From: Amoebophrya sp. A120
Lineage: Eukaryota; Sar; Dinophyceae; Syndiniales; Amoebophryaceae
Direction: 5' to 3'
Length of the DNA: 64,000 nucleotides
Assembly (NCBI GenBank): GCA_905178155.1
Contig: CAJINV010000001.1
Coordinates: 7,967,599 to 8,031,598, forward strand
The notes under the pieces were generated by a model. The model ran no database searches, was not told the DNA's origin, and saw only the letters and a program-made list of their open reading frames with translations. Every line of letters begins with the position of its first letter. Positions within the stretch are counted from its first letter, which is position 1. Shown one piece after another: positions 1 through 12,200 of the stretch. The position numbers and the translations under genes were made by a program.

Positions 1-267
1 CAGAAATCGTGTCACCTTCGCCTTTGCAAATTTCTATTGAGGGGAGAGCGCACGCGAGAGACAATCGTCGCTGAGTGCCTGTCGACAACGACAACTAGTG
101 TTGCTAGTCAGTGTCGCCTCGTTATTTTTTGGAACACTCGTGAAGCGCTGACGGCATAAGGCTCGTGAGATCCTTATCGTCGTTTGATTTTCCGTCGGGC
201 AAAATGACAATGATTTTTTAGTAAGAGAGAAACCCGTCTGTTTTGAATCAATAAACGCGAGTAAACT
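1..267. other. 5' flank of the CCDC96-type gene
   Basis: There is no coding signal here. The stretch presumably holds the 5' untranslated region and promoter of the gene starting at 268. I could not identify a TATA box or a spliced-leader acceptor with confidence. Confidence 0.4.
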
Positions 268-2380
268 ATGGCAGACGCGGAGGAGCAGCCTCCGGAGGCT
301 GCCGCTGCTGAGGAGGCTGCGCCTGCCCCGGAAGGCGGTGATGCCCCGCCAGCAGAAGGGGAGGCACCGCCGGCTGAAGGAGAGGCCGCTCCGGCGGCTG
401 AAGGTGAGACCGCTCCGGCGGCTCCGGCCGAAGGCGATGCGGATGCCGCACCCGCAGAGGGCGCTGCACCGCCGGAGGAAGGAGCTGCCGCACCCGCGGA
501 GGGCGAGGCCGGTCCCCCAGCTGAGGAAGGTGCAGCCGTTCCGGCAGAGCCGCCAGCAGAAGAAACCGCACCCGCTCCGGCGGCCGAAGCGGTCCCACCA
601 CCCGTGGTTGAGGAGACCGCGGCACCCGCCGAAGCTGCGCCGGAGCCAGCAGAGGGGGAATCACCCGTGGCGGACGCACAGCTCGCGGTGCCAGAGGAGG
701 AGGAATATGTGGAGCCAGAAATCGATCTCACACCAGATCTCGAAGCGGCGCTTGCAGACTACCAGGAGCGAATTGAGGGTGAGTGTATCCGCAGTGCCGT
801 AAAGTTTCGCTCCGGATTTCGCCTTTCAAGAGTTTTCACGATGATTGATCAGGATCATAGTTTGATGTTAGCAGAGAGGACTCTGTGACTTCCCTCTCCC
901 TCAATGGAGGAGAAGTATGATATGACTGTCTGCATACACGTGTTTCGTACTTCACAGGACTCCACCAGGATAACCTTGCGTTGCAGAAGCGCGTGATCCA
1001 ATTCAAACACGCAACCCAGAAGGGCACGCAGAACGCCGCCGATTTGGAGACGCAGCAGCGAGTTACCGAACACAAATATTTGAACGTCTTGAGTCACGTG
1101 CATCAGGTAAGTTATTTGGAGGAGTCATTCTGCTATTCATTGCTTTCCATTGATTCACAAGAAATAAACAGATGAAGTGCCTCTTCACTCGGAACAGAGT
1201 TCTTACACCGCTCCCCCTACTCCATACCAGATCCGCGTGAAGCTGCGTACGCAGCAAGTGCGCGCCGCCCGGATTTCCGAGGAGCTGCGAGGGCAGCTGG
1301 AGGACAAGCGAGCGAAGGCGATCGAGTGCCGAGAGAGTTTTCGCGACTTCAAGCGACATATCAAATGTAAAAATGTCTGGGTCTGGAAACTTGTGATGCT
1401 GTGTGGCGTATCATGAGGAGGCGACAATTGCTGGCTCAGCATGACAAGTTTCTGAGCTTCTAGGTGTTGCCTATTCTGCATGACAAACTACGTTTCTGCA
1501 TGACAGAAAAGTGGGGCTCTTTGGTAATGTGCATGACAGATTTAAGAGCCATGCCAGACAAGCATGACAAACTTGCATTCTTCCAGACCCAGACATTTTT
1601 ACATTTGATACGACAAGTGGCGAAGAACGCGGAGTATTCCAGGACGGGGAAAAACATACCCGGGAAAATCATAACGGAAATCGAGAAGTTTGAACAAGAG
1701 AAGGAGGGGGAGGTCGAGGAGGTCCGCGGCGCCAACATTAGTCTGAAGAACCGACTGGCGAAACTCGAGCTGCAGCTGAGGAAAAAGGACGAGCTCGCCG
1801 AAAATCTCCACGTCATCGACTTTGAACAGCTCAAAATCGAGAATCAGACGCTCAACGAGAAAATCGAGGTGGAGTTTTTTTCGCAATTTTTTTGTCAGAT
1901 TTGTATACTTATGCATGGACGCAACAATGACGGAGACTGACTTCTCATACATTCTCTGTTCACAAGTGCAAATTTTCACCGACCCACTCACCACAGGAGC
2001 GCAACGAGGAGCTGCACAAACTACGAAAGAAAACCATTACGGTGGTGCAGATTTTGACGCACATGCGGGAGAAGTTAGAGTTCATCCAGGAAGAGAATCA
2101 CGTGCTGAAAGAAGATCTCAGCGTTTTGGAGGGCGAGTTGCAGCAAAAGCGCGATCTGCTGACGCAGCTGAAGGTCGCAAAGACGGAGAGCAAGGTAGAA
2201 AACGGTAAGTTGAAGCAGCAGGCGGGGATCAGTAGCAGTGAGAGTATGGCGACCGACTACGGCACGCGGCGGACGCGCTGCGAGAACATGAAGGCCGAAA
2301 TCGCGAACATGACCGAGGAAATCAAGCGAAAGACGAACTACGCGAAAACCGTCTTCAAACTCGTACCGCAGGCACAGTAA
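268..2380 (+). CDS. CCDC96: CCDC96/CCDC113-family ciliary coiled-coil protein (5 exons)
   Basis: Deduced exons are 268-778, 958-1106, 1231-1358, 1616-1868 and 1997-2380, giving 474 residues with phase kept at every join. Residues 1-150 are an Ala/Pro/Glu-rich disordered tail. The remainder is a long coiled coil with hallmarks of the CCDC96/CCDC113 domain (DUF4201): FKRQVAKNAEYSRTGK, then VIDFEQLKIENQTLNEKIEE, then RNEELHKLRKK. In animals and Chlamydomonas (FAP184/FAP263) these proteins sit in the axoneme near the nexin-dynein regulatory complex and the base of radial spoke 3, so a flagellar role is expected. The third intron is an introner; removing it together with one CGACA repeat restores the conserved motif exactly. 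The other introns begin GTGAGT, GTAAGT and GTGGAG and end in AG. CCDC96 is preferred over CCDC113 because of the long acidic N-terminus. Confidence 0.85.
1359..1610 (+). mobile_element. Introner, TIR family A, copy 1
   Basis: A 252-bp element with near-perfect terminal inverted repeats of about 29 bp, beginning TATCAAATGTAAAAATGTCT and ending in its complement. It is flanked by a 5-bp direct repeat, CGACA (1354-1358 and 1611-1615). It forms an intron in the CCDC96-type gene. The interior carries several CATGACAAA-type motifs and no ORF, so it is non-autonomous. No position of the excision window gives GT-AG ends; one gives AT-AC. Confidence 0.9.
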
Positions 2381-3224
2381 TGGATTTCGCGGAAGATTTG
2401 GGGGAGAAAAGAAAGGAAAATTTACGTTGAGTGTAGACATCGACACTCGACGCTTCCTCGTTAAAACTGTTAACTTTGACTTGACATTACCAATCTAAAG
2501 GCAAATTCCAAATTGCGCAAATTGCAGGCTTAGTCCAAAAGTACAACTTTGAACCTATAGTAACTCGATGGAATGATGTTTGAATCCAGATTGTTGTGAC
2601 CAGCAAAAATTGACTCTCATGTAAAAACGCTGATGCTAGGACCGAAGCAAGATCAGAATCAAAAAGCCGGGCTTCAGGACCGAGAGATTGATCAGTCTTA
2701 ACCGGGGAAGCGTGGTTGGAGTTCGCGTTCGGAGGAAAACCTTTTGTTTGCTTCCTCAGCAAAATTGAAAATTCTGGATCACTGTCATTTTGATTTACGT
2801 GTGTCGAAGTCGAAATGCAGAGTTGTTTTTTCGCCTGAGCGTAGTTTCATCTTCTCGATTTCAAATTCGCAGGTCGTGCTGCCGAGTGCAACTTTCAGTT
2901 ATGGTCCAAATCGAAATCGATATCAAATTTTTGCTTCCGATCAGTGGTTCGTTCGGTTTGATCAGTGAAATTTTTTTTGAAGAAGTGGAGGATGTGGTTT
3001 GGTTTTTTTCTGCAAAAAATGCCGATGCTTTCGCTTTTGTCGTTGAACAACCCTCACGTCTTGCAGCACCAAACCCTCTTGAAAGTAGCAGTGTGATCGG
3101 CGAAGAAATTGAAACGCTGGATTATACCTGAGAAAATGTTCTTGCAAAATATACTTGTCGTGACTTCTGTCAACATGGTTGAGCTCAAACGTCTTACAAT
3201 CTTGAACTAGGGTCTGTCTCCATT
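2381..3224. other. Intergenic, no supported gene
   Basis: About 840 bp between two convincing genes. Short open frames at 2744-3131 on the + strand lack a recognisable domain and look like chance. The ATG at 3225 marks the next gene. Confidence 0.5.
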
Positions 3225-6200
3225 ATGGCGGCCGCTTCGAGCTCTTCTAACAACGCCCCCGGGGCGGGCGTCCTGGCGCTTCTTGGCGACGGCGGGGACT
3301 TTGGGGAAAATGACCGACCCAAGGAGAATGAGAACAAAAAAGCAGGCGACGACTTGTTCGACGGTCTGCAATTCGAAGAGGATGAAGATGACGAGGACGA
3401 CGAGGACTTGAAGCTGTTCCGCGATGAAGGTGAGCAAGTGCCTGCGCACGCCGCTTTCAATTCGCTGTTTCTCCCGGTTGCCGTGCCCAACTGTGCAGAG
3501 GAGAATCAAACGGGATCGAAATTCATCATTCATCTGCACAATTTTCTCAGAAGCCAGTATCCGCTGGACATGGTGAAGATGCGACTGAACAACAGGGGTA
3601 TGCAAAAATTGTTTCAGAAGCAAAGAAGCGCAGCAGAGGAAGACTACGAGTTCAAAGAAACGCAAGCTGCATTTTTTCTGTACAAGTTTGTTTCCCACAA
3701 CAGGAGAAGCAAAATGAATGTCCAGCAGGTCAGCTCAGAACTAGAAAAGCTAAGTACCGGAAAACGTTGCGTCAAAGACCCCGCGGTTGCTTTTTGGATC
3801 AAAAGTCAAAACGCAGTACTCTTTATTGAGCGCCCGCACGCACAGCATGCTCTCGTCAGCTCCTGGGGATTGCAGTGCCATCATTCGGAGGTCATGAATG
3901 CGGAGCGGTGCTTCATGACCTTACCAGAAGTGCGGGCTGCTGCCGCTCCTGCTACTCTGGGGCAGGCCTTTGCAGAGCAGATTGTGGAGTTGGCGAACAA
4001 CGATGAGCCTTTAGCGTACCCGAAGCAGGGAAAGGCGCTGCGCACCGTCAGGGAGGACGACGCTGGCGCGACGCGTGTGGGACGTGGTGAAAGTACCACT
4101 GTCCCTCAGCCTGTGTTCGTGACGCAGTTTCTGCCTGCCGTTATGGGAATGCAGACCCAGCGAATTCGGCGAATGGGTGGCCTTGTGGGCAGCGCGGATA
4201 ACTCGGCGGATGATGACATGATGGAAATCGACGGGGACCCTCCGCAGCAGTCCGCAGCGTCCTCATCCTCCAGCTCAAAACAGGCAAACCAGAAGCCGCC
4301 TGGGAATGCACCTGAGTCACAGAAGAAGAACCCCTCGAGTGCGGCAGCATCCTCTTCGAAAGCAATCGAAGTCCTTGCAGCGGGGGGCGGTGTCGGGACG
4401 CAGACGAATAAAGACTACGTACCACTGCGGAAAAAAGTTCGAGACCAAGTACAGGGAAGTTTCAATGCGCGACCGTGGCGGCGATCCGCAGGTATGGTCG
4501 CAACAAAGACCGCCTTGCACTTTTTCGCGCACCAAGTTCTGAAGGATCCCACCGTCTTCAAGCGCATTTGGTTGCAGTTTCTCGCTTTCACATTGCGTTC
4601 AGTAGTTGATTGTGGCCGCAACCAACTCCTTCGAATCCGCGTCTCGAGCATACTGGAAGCAGCGCGCAAGATTCAGCATCGGGAAGCGAAGCTTGGCGCT
4701 GATGTCGTGACCCTATTGACTGACCGAGGTATACTATCTATGTTTGTTGTTCGGTGCCCGGACTTCTGCATCTCCATTGCATGCGCCATGTAATTTAGGT
4801 GTTTTGGAATAGCAAAAACACATCAACAACAACATTTTTATTGAAAATTGGAAAACTCACACAGAGCGGCGCAAGATCCGCGATGCTGTTACCAAAGCGG
4901 TGATACTAGTGCAGGAGGACGACATGCGACTAACCAAATCCCCATCCACGTGTGCGGTGCATTTGTCTGCTGCAGAAGTCGCTCGCGATCAGACCCACGA
5001 GCTACGAAACAGCAAGGCCGAGCTTGGGCTGCTTTGTGTGGAGTGCGACGCGACAGAGGCGTACAGTCGCGGAAGCGCCGCTTCTGACCAGATTGAGGAC
5101 GAAGACGAAGTGGAAACGCCGGGGACAGCAACAAGCCGGCATTATCGAAACTATTCGTACAAGACGAAGATCTCCAGTATGCCCAACGCATCTACCCTCG
5201 CTCTACACTTTCGCCACATGCAAGTGCTCGTAGCAAAATGCAAAGAGGCCCGCGGGATCGCTATGACCGATACTACACTTACGCCGATGGATCGATACAA
5301 CCTGCTGGATGAAGTGGATGAGACCGTCCGACTTGCTGTCAAGGAAGTGTTTACGAATCCTGAGTCCTTGAAGCAACTGAGTGCAGGCTGGATCGGGGAC
5401 TGCGTTGTGGCTCTTCACCGAGAGTACCTACCCGTTGCGCGCGAATTCTACGCCGAAGGTTGCCGGGGGCCTAACCGCGCGAAAGTCTTTATCGAGTTTC
5501 GTGGAATGAGTGCTGCAATTCTCACGGCGGTATCGCTGCTCATGATTACTGACAAGGCGGCGTGTCTCGCACATCCGCTGTATGAAGAACATCCCATGGC
5601 CTTCGACGCGTCGCAGCTGGAGCACCTTTTTCTCTCATCCCTGCATCAAAAGACGCAGCTTCGTCGTCTCGAAATCTACATCCAGCAGCGGAAAAACAAG
5701 GCGGTCAGGGGCCTTCCGCCAGCAGGGTGTCAGGAAAAATTTACGCTAAACAGCTTCGCCGTCCGCTTCGCGCAACAAAGCGACGACATTGTCAAGGTGC
5801 ATGACGCGATCCAATCGGCGTGCGACATCAAGGCAGAAGCCAAGCGTGCAGAATTCGATCGGTTGTGGGCAGAGTGGACCATCGCGACTGACAAGCTGGA
5901 AGCGCACAGAGTCTGCAGCTGCCAGAAAGACACAGTGTATGATCGCCGCAAAGGGCGCAACGTGGTAAAGGTGGTGCAGCAATGTGAGAAGCACAAGGCC
6001 CAGAATAAGCGAAACGGGCTGCGAATGTCACCCTACGTCCGCATCCTGCCGAAGGAAGTTCCGGCTCAGTGGGCTGTCTTGTTCGAGCTGATGAAGCCAG
6101 ACATATTGCACTACGCCGACACAATGTGGCTCGACTTCGCGCTCGCCTTGTTACCGGACCTGAAGTCGAATTCCATCATCGCAGATTTCGATGGCAAGGT

Positions 6201-9200
6201 AGTGCCGTGGGCTGAGGAGAGTCGGGTTGTGAACGCAATCGAGCTCGCCGGCGGTGACCTCTCCATCATCGCTCACGACGAAAACACGACATACGATTTT
6301 GTTGGGCACTCGCGGCCAGCGGAAAAGCAGCAGCGTGTTGACAATTTTGAAAACAGCAAGGGCGTCAAGCACAACTCTATGGGCATGCACTACATCAACC
6401 GAAACGAGGCTTCCCAAGAGGAGGCGTTCGAGTGGCTTGAGCGCGGATCCTGGATCTGGGTGTTTAAACACTACTGCGAGCCACGCATGATTACTGCGCG
6501 GTACAAGTCAATGCAGGGTTTCGTCGGGTTCTCGCATACGGAAAACCAAGTCTTGGCGTTGCAGTCAGACGCCTATGCCAGCAATCGGTTGGGCGGTGCG
6601 GGGAGTATTTCGCTTCGAGAGTTCCAAGACCTCGGCAAGATGACTGCAGTTGCAGGGCTGCGTTTGGAGAAGCTCGCAGCGGCGTACCAGCAGGGTTGGT
6701 TGCAGTTTAACAGCCCCGACGTCGCGTCCTTCATCATGTCAGTGCTCTGGCAAGCGGGTCCGGTCCTTGCTGAAAACGATGCTGCCGGTGTGGACCAACT
6801 CCCTGCTGTCCCTGGTGGTGACGCTGCCCAAAACCAAGCTCGTGCGCAGGCCGCGAGTTGGCGTCGCCTGAGTGGTCACCGGCTCGGAATTGCCGGGGCA
6901 TCGCTCGCAGAGGATCTCATTCGTCATGCGCAGGTGTCTCTCGCTGGCATTCGCGAGAACTGGGACAAAAGTGTCGCGCTGTTGTCTCTCTCCCTGGTTT
7001 GCAATCTCTTGGTGGAGCACCTAGCGAAGCCCGAGCACCGCGATCGTGCTTGGTTTGTGAGTGTCGTCAAATCGTCCACTGCAGCTGATGGATCGTCCTC
7101 CTCCGCCCCTGCGCCGGCAATTCTCCAGGACCCGACGCTAGCAGCAGCTGTGGATTTGCTCCGGGAGATACGCAATGTGGCTGAGAAGTGGTTGGAGAAG
7201 TTGCGTGATGTTGCGGCAGACGTGACGAGCGAAGAGCACATTCAAAACATGCGGCGCAGAATTGTCGATGTTGCAACAATCGGATCGCTCTGTTTTGCTG
7301 CCGCGCCCTGTCTCACTTTGAAGGACGACAAGGACGTGCAACAATGGCTGCTTTTCCGTGCGTCTTTGCAAGACCACCTGAGCATCACCGACTGCACTCC
7401 TGCCGCCGGCTGGCGGCGAGTGCCGTTGCTGCTCGCGGAAAGTCACGCGCACCAGCTCCTTATCTTCCTCGTCTTACGATTCAAACTCACCGGGATGGCC
7501 CGTCCGCTTGGCGACTTCCTTCGCTCCTACTGGACGGGCGACCAGTCAAACTGTGTGCAAGAGTGGGAAGAGCTCACGGCATCGAAACCTACGGGAGCCT
7601 GGTACCGTGCGAAGTTTGGACCGTGCTGGATCGACTTGAACGTGATCGACGGTACGTTTCTGGTGAACGGGGCGCCGTGCAAACGCTTGCCGCGGGCGAT
7701 CGTGGATCACCAGGTTTACCAGCGGCTCTTTGGCAATGCGATTTTTGCAGTCCAAAGTGTTGGTCGCGGGGTGTACAGTACCGCTGTGCAAATCAATGGC
7801 GCATACTTTATCTTCAAAGAAAACAAGGCGTCTGGAGTCCCCATCATACTGGAAAAACGAGAAAACTCCCCCTCGATGATCGACTTCGACGCCATGGAGG
7901 ACAGCCAGCGCAGTGGCCTTGCCATCCTAGTGCCCCACCAAGTTTTTTTGCACAGCGCGGCCGGGCCAAACAAAGATGGTCCAAGCCCGCTTCCGGGTGG
8001 TGCCAGTGGCAAAAAAGACAAGGGCCCTCTGAACGTTGCGGCCGGTTTAGATTTGGGCCTCGACGATAAAAGTCCGGGATCCGACCGCATGGATGTAGAT
8101 TATGAAGCTGTCGACGACTTCATGCGTGTTGACAACGACGTTGGTGGAGCAAAGGGCGGAGGCGGTAAGGGTGCGCAAATCAAGGCGGAAGCCGATGACA
8201 CTGGTTCCGACATTCCTTTGCAGAATAGCGATGGCGATGCGGAGGATAATGAGGATGTGGGTAATGCGAATGGCAACGGGGCGGGCCTGAACCAGCACGA
8301 TGACCTTCCGCACGCTCTGATACACGAATACTCTCACTGGCTGAAAAAGGACAATGACGGCCATTGGGAAGTAGAGTTCCGGCCAATTCGCTACAACGAT
8401 CCCAAGTTCGGCATCGCCGCGCCCGAGTTTGTACTTCGATACGCCGACCGTGTTGTGGTGGATCCCCGCACCAACATGTTTCTCCTCGATCTCGGTTCCG
8501 CTGTGGTGTCTCACCTGGATGCCGCACTCACGGGTCGACTGGAGCTGCGAAAGTTCGCTCATGTGTTCAGCAGTTTGGGTGGGGCGCAGAAGGAAGGCGA
8601 GCCAGGCTGCATAGCGGAAATCCGTTTGCCGCGGCGGCAGAACCTTCGCTTTCATGTGCTGGAGCGCGACGAAGCTGGTTCACCAAATGTTATCACTGCG
8701 CCGGACTTGGGTGGCATGGTGGTCGCGAAGAACCAGTGCATCGGTTACAACGGCGAAGATACGCTTCGTGGATTGCAGCACGGTTTGGTGCTATCGAAGC
8801 AGATCGCAGGGGCTGCACCAGAGCAGGACGAGCAGTCAGCTGACCTTGGAGACAACGCTGCTGCCGGGTCCAGCGACGCAGTGTTGCGAAAAGGACAGCA
8901 GGCAAAGCAGCCATTGCAACTATTGCCGAGCGTAAACCTTTTGCCGGGTGGAAAGCACAAAATGGAGCAGAATCTTCAGGGTGGCCCAGACGCTCAGCCA
9001 CCGGCGCTGGAGATGCGGACTTTGCTGGTCCCGCACGGCAGTGTGAGACGGCTGAAGAAGGGCGGCGTCGTCATCGATCTGAACGCCGTAAAGCGGCCTG
9101 CGTTCTTCCAGTACCCCATTCGGGAGCATCTCCGTGACTTGCATCCCCAGCCGACCCGCATGGCTTCGCTGTTTCTGGCGCTGTTGCACGCGTGCTGCGG

Positions 9201-12200
9201 GCGGCTGCTTCCCGACTCCTTCACACAAGTGACAGGAACGGATCGCGCCATGGAAATTTATCGATCGGGCCGTGCTGGCGGGAACATCACCAGCCGACTG
9301 GACGACGCCGACCTGCCGGATCTTCTGACGGAGCTCGAGCTTCAGTTTGCCTTCCTGCTTCTGTCACCCGAGCGGCGCTGGGAACCCCAGGGTCAGCTGA
9401 TCGAGTACACGAACGCGTTTTCGTGGTCGCTGGAGCCGCTGTGTGCGCACCCCGGACTCGCTTGCTTGGCTAAGCGGCACGCGCTTGCAATGCTGAGGGC
9501 GCTCTTTCTGGCCGGCAAGCTGGATAAGTTCCTCGATGCCCTGCGCCTGGCGGATCGCGACATGGTGGAATTGTGGCGGGACCAGGTGCGAAAGCGCTTC
9601 GGGATCTTGAACCTCCGCGGAGCACTAATGTCCCTCGAGTCACAGTCGACAATCGCGCAGCTGACAAGAGGTGAGATTGTCGAGGGATTCAGCTCGGAAA
9701 CGTCTGAGAGCCTGGCGGCGTACCTCGCCGGCGACGTCTTGGATGCACAGACCACGGGGAAGAAAGATCCGAACAAAAAAGACAGTAAGAAACAGGAGGA
9801 CGACGATCAGGATCTCCCTGGCAGCGACGACGAGGACGAGGAAGATGAACTACTTGGTTCCCCTGATGCAGCAGACGCTCTTATCGTACGTCCGCAAGCT
9901 GCTGGTAAGCGTCGAATGAAGATGAAAAACAAGATGCAAGGAAAGCGCCAGAAGGGTGGGCGACCGCCTGCGGTTGCGGTGCTGGTGCACCAAGACTTCG
10001 ATGCGAAAGAGCTGACAATACAGTGGCTCGCCGGTGAAATGGTACATGTCTTTGACGATGCCGAAGAGCTGTTTTCGTCGGACACGCTGGATGGGTTGCG
10101 ATTAATGGGCGAGCTTGGACTCCATCGCTCTCCAGCCTGGAGAAACGCTGAAACCAAAGCGCGGCTGCAAACCTCTCTTGTGGATGAGCTGACACGAGTT
10201 GGAACCGCAGTCGATTATCTAAAGGGAAAGTCCAACTTCACACTCACCCTGCAAAAAGACGCCTGCAATCTTGCGAGTACAGTCCGTGACATGCTGAAGG
10301 CACCGGATGGCACGCAACTCAACTTCTTGGACCACTTCTGCGATTTGTACAAGCATTGCTCCCTCGGCTACGCTCACACCCAGACCCCGTGGTTGCGGAC
10401 AACGTTTTTCCTGTCGCGGCTATTTTTGGTGTATCCAGATGCCTTACCCTTTCTTTTGCAATTGCAGTTCGTGCAGCGCGAGAAGGCCGTTTTTGACAGG
10501 ATACCAGTTCCGGGGCACACGCAGTACATTCACCCGCACGAGCATGGCTTCACATTGCAGCGAGTGCGCGAGGTCTTCGACGATAGTGCGTGCGTATTTG
10601 ACCACCAGCTCGGCAACTATGTCGACGAATTTCAGGAAGCAGAGCAGCGGGAGCGGCATGACAAAAAGAAAAAGGAGGCTTGGGAATGGATCAGTACGTA
10701 TTGCGCGCAGCAGTACAGCGAGTCGAAGAACTTCGAGGCAGTCTCAGTTCCAAACGAGGTCGCTGCGGCATTGACCAGCGTGGTTGCCTTCGAGAATCGC
10801 GTGAATGCCTTGTTTCGAGACTGGAGGAAAAGCGACCAGCTTCACAAGTGGCTCAGCAATATTGTGACTCTTGTGAAGTCAGTTATCGCCACGTATTCGC
10901 AAGGGAACGACGCTGGCTTGACAGCATTAGCAGAGCGGCGGAAAGACGAGATGCAGACCGCGCTCAGGGTGCACTCTTCGGCTGCTTCTGCTGGGGGAGA
11001 TTCTCAAGTTCCCAGGCCGCCATTTGTTTTTCAAGAGTGGCTGCGCGAAAAGCTCTTAGCGCAAGCGGGAAGGGAAGTCAAGAGGGGCGGGAAATCGGGA
11101 CCGGTAAGGGTTGACAAAAAGGGTGCATCTGCCCAAGCTGCGTTGCTTTTGGAGCCAGAAACTGTCGATGCAAACACTGCCGCTGCAAATATGTGGCGTG
11201 TGAAATCCACGAGGGAAAGCTTTCGCGAGTTCTGCCGCCAATACGAGGCGGCGAAACCAGAGCCGGCTGCAAAGCGCAATCGGACGGCAAAGGGTGCGGA
11301 TGAAGAAACCGCTCGCGACACCACAAAGCCAAATAGGTTGCTTGAGGCGACTCCGGACATGAGTCTGCCTAATATCGTCGATGGCAGGGAGTACACAGAA
11401 GTTGCCGAGCGGCTGCGCAGCGAGCTGGCGGAAAGTTGGCAGCTCGCGTGCAACGAGAAAGTCATAACGGCGCACAACGCAAAACTGAGCGCCACGCAGC
11501 TTCTTGAGACCAAACTTTGGCTGAAAGAACAGCGCCGGCTAGTGGGAAAGGAGATGCGAGCCGCGTGGAACAAGATGCAAGCCTACTGTGGATTTTCTGC
11601 CGACCCGAATGTGATATTGCTAGAGGACGCTGATCTTGGACACCTCTACGACACCGGTTTCGCGACAATCCTGACCCCAACTTCCGTGCTGAAGCAGTGG
11701 TGCCGGCAGAGTGCTGGATTCGACACTGCTAGCAACATGGCGTGCCACCTACCGCAGGTGCTGGCCAATCTGGTTTTGGCGTTCGCCCTGGAGCTCCGGA
11801 ACATCCAGCGCGTGGACCGCTTGATCAGATTCGTCGACGCCGCAGACTGGCGCAAACTTAAGCAGGAGCTTGGCACGTGGGGCTGCGAAGGGTGGTCGCC
11901 TTTGGAATACCCCGAATTCCTGGCCTTCGAACTCGATTCGGACCTCCTGATCTGGCGATCGCAGGCCGAGGTCGCGCAGGAATTTTTGACCGCGACGTCC
12001 AATAGGCTGCTCCAGCAGAACATGGGGGAAGGCAAAACGGCAGTCACGTTGCCCTTGGTTCTCGCCGCATCAGCTCGCGGAACCAAATTAGTCCGAGCAA
12101 CTGTCCTCACCCATCTGTTTGTCACCAACCTCGCGGACTGGCAGTGGAAACTGGGCGGAATATTGGACAGGAAAATACAGCCCCAGTTGTGCCGTCGGGA

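Noticed and set aside
1171-1230. Earlier acceptor AG (after AATAAACAG at 1171) for the second intron of the CCDC96-type gene
   Set aside because: Using it gives an in-frame stop before the conserved coiled coil. The AG at 1229-1230 keeps the frame.
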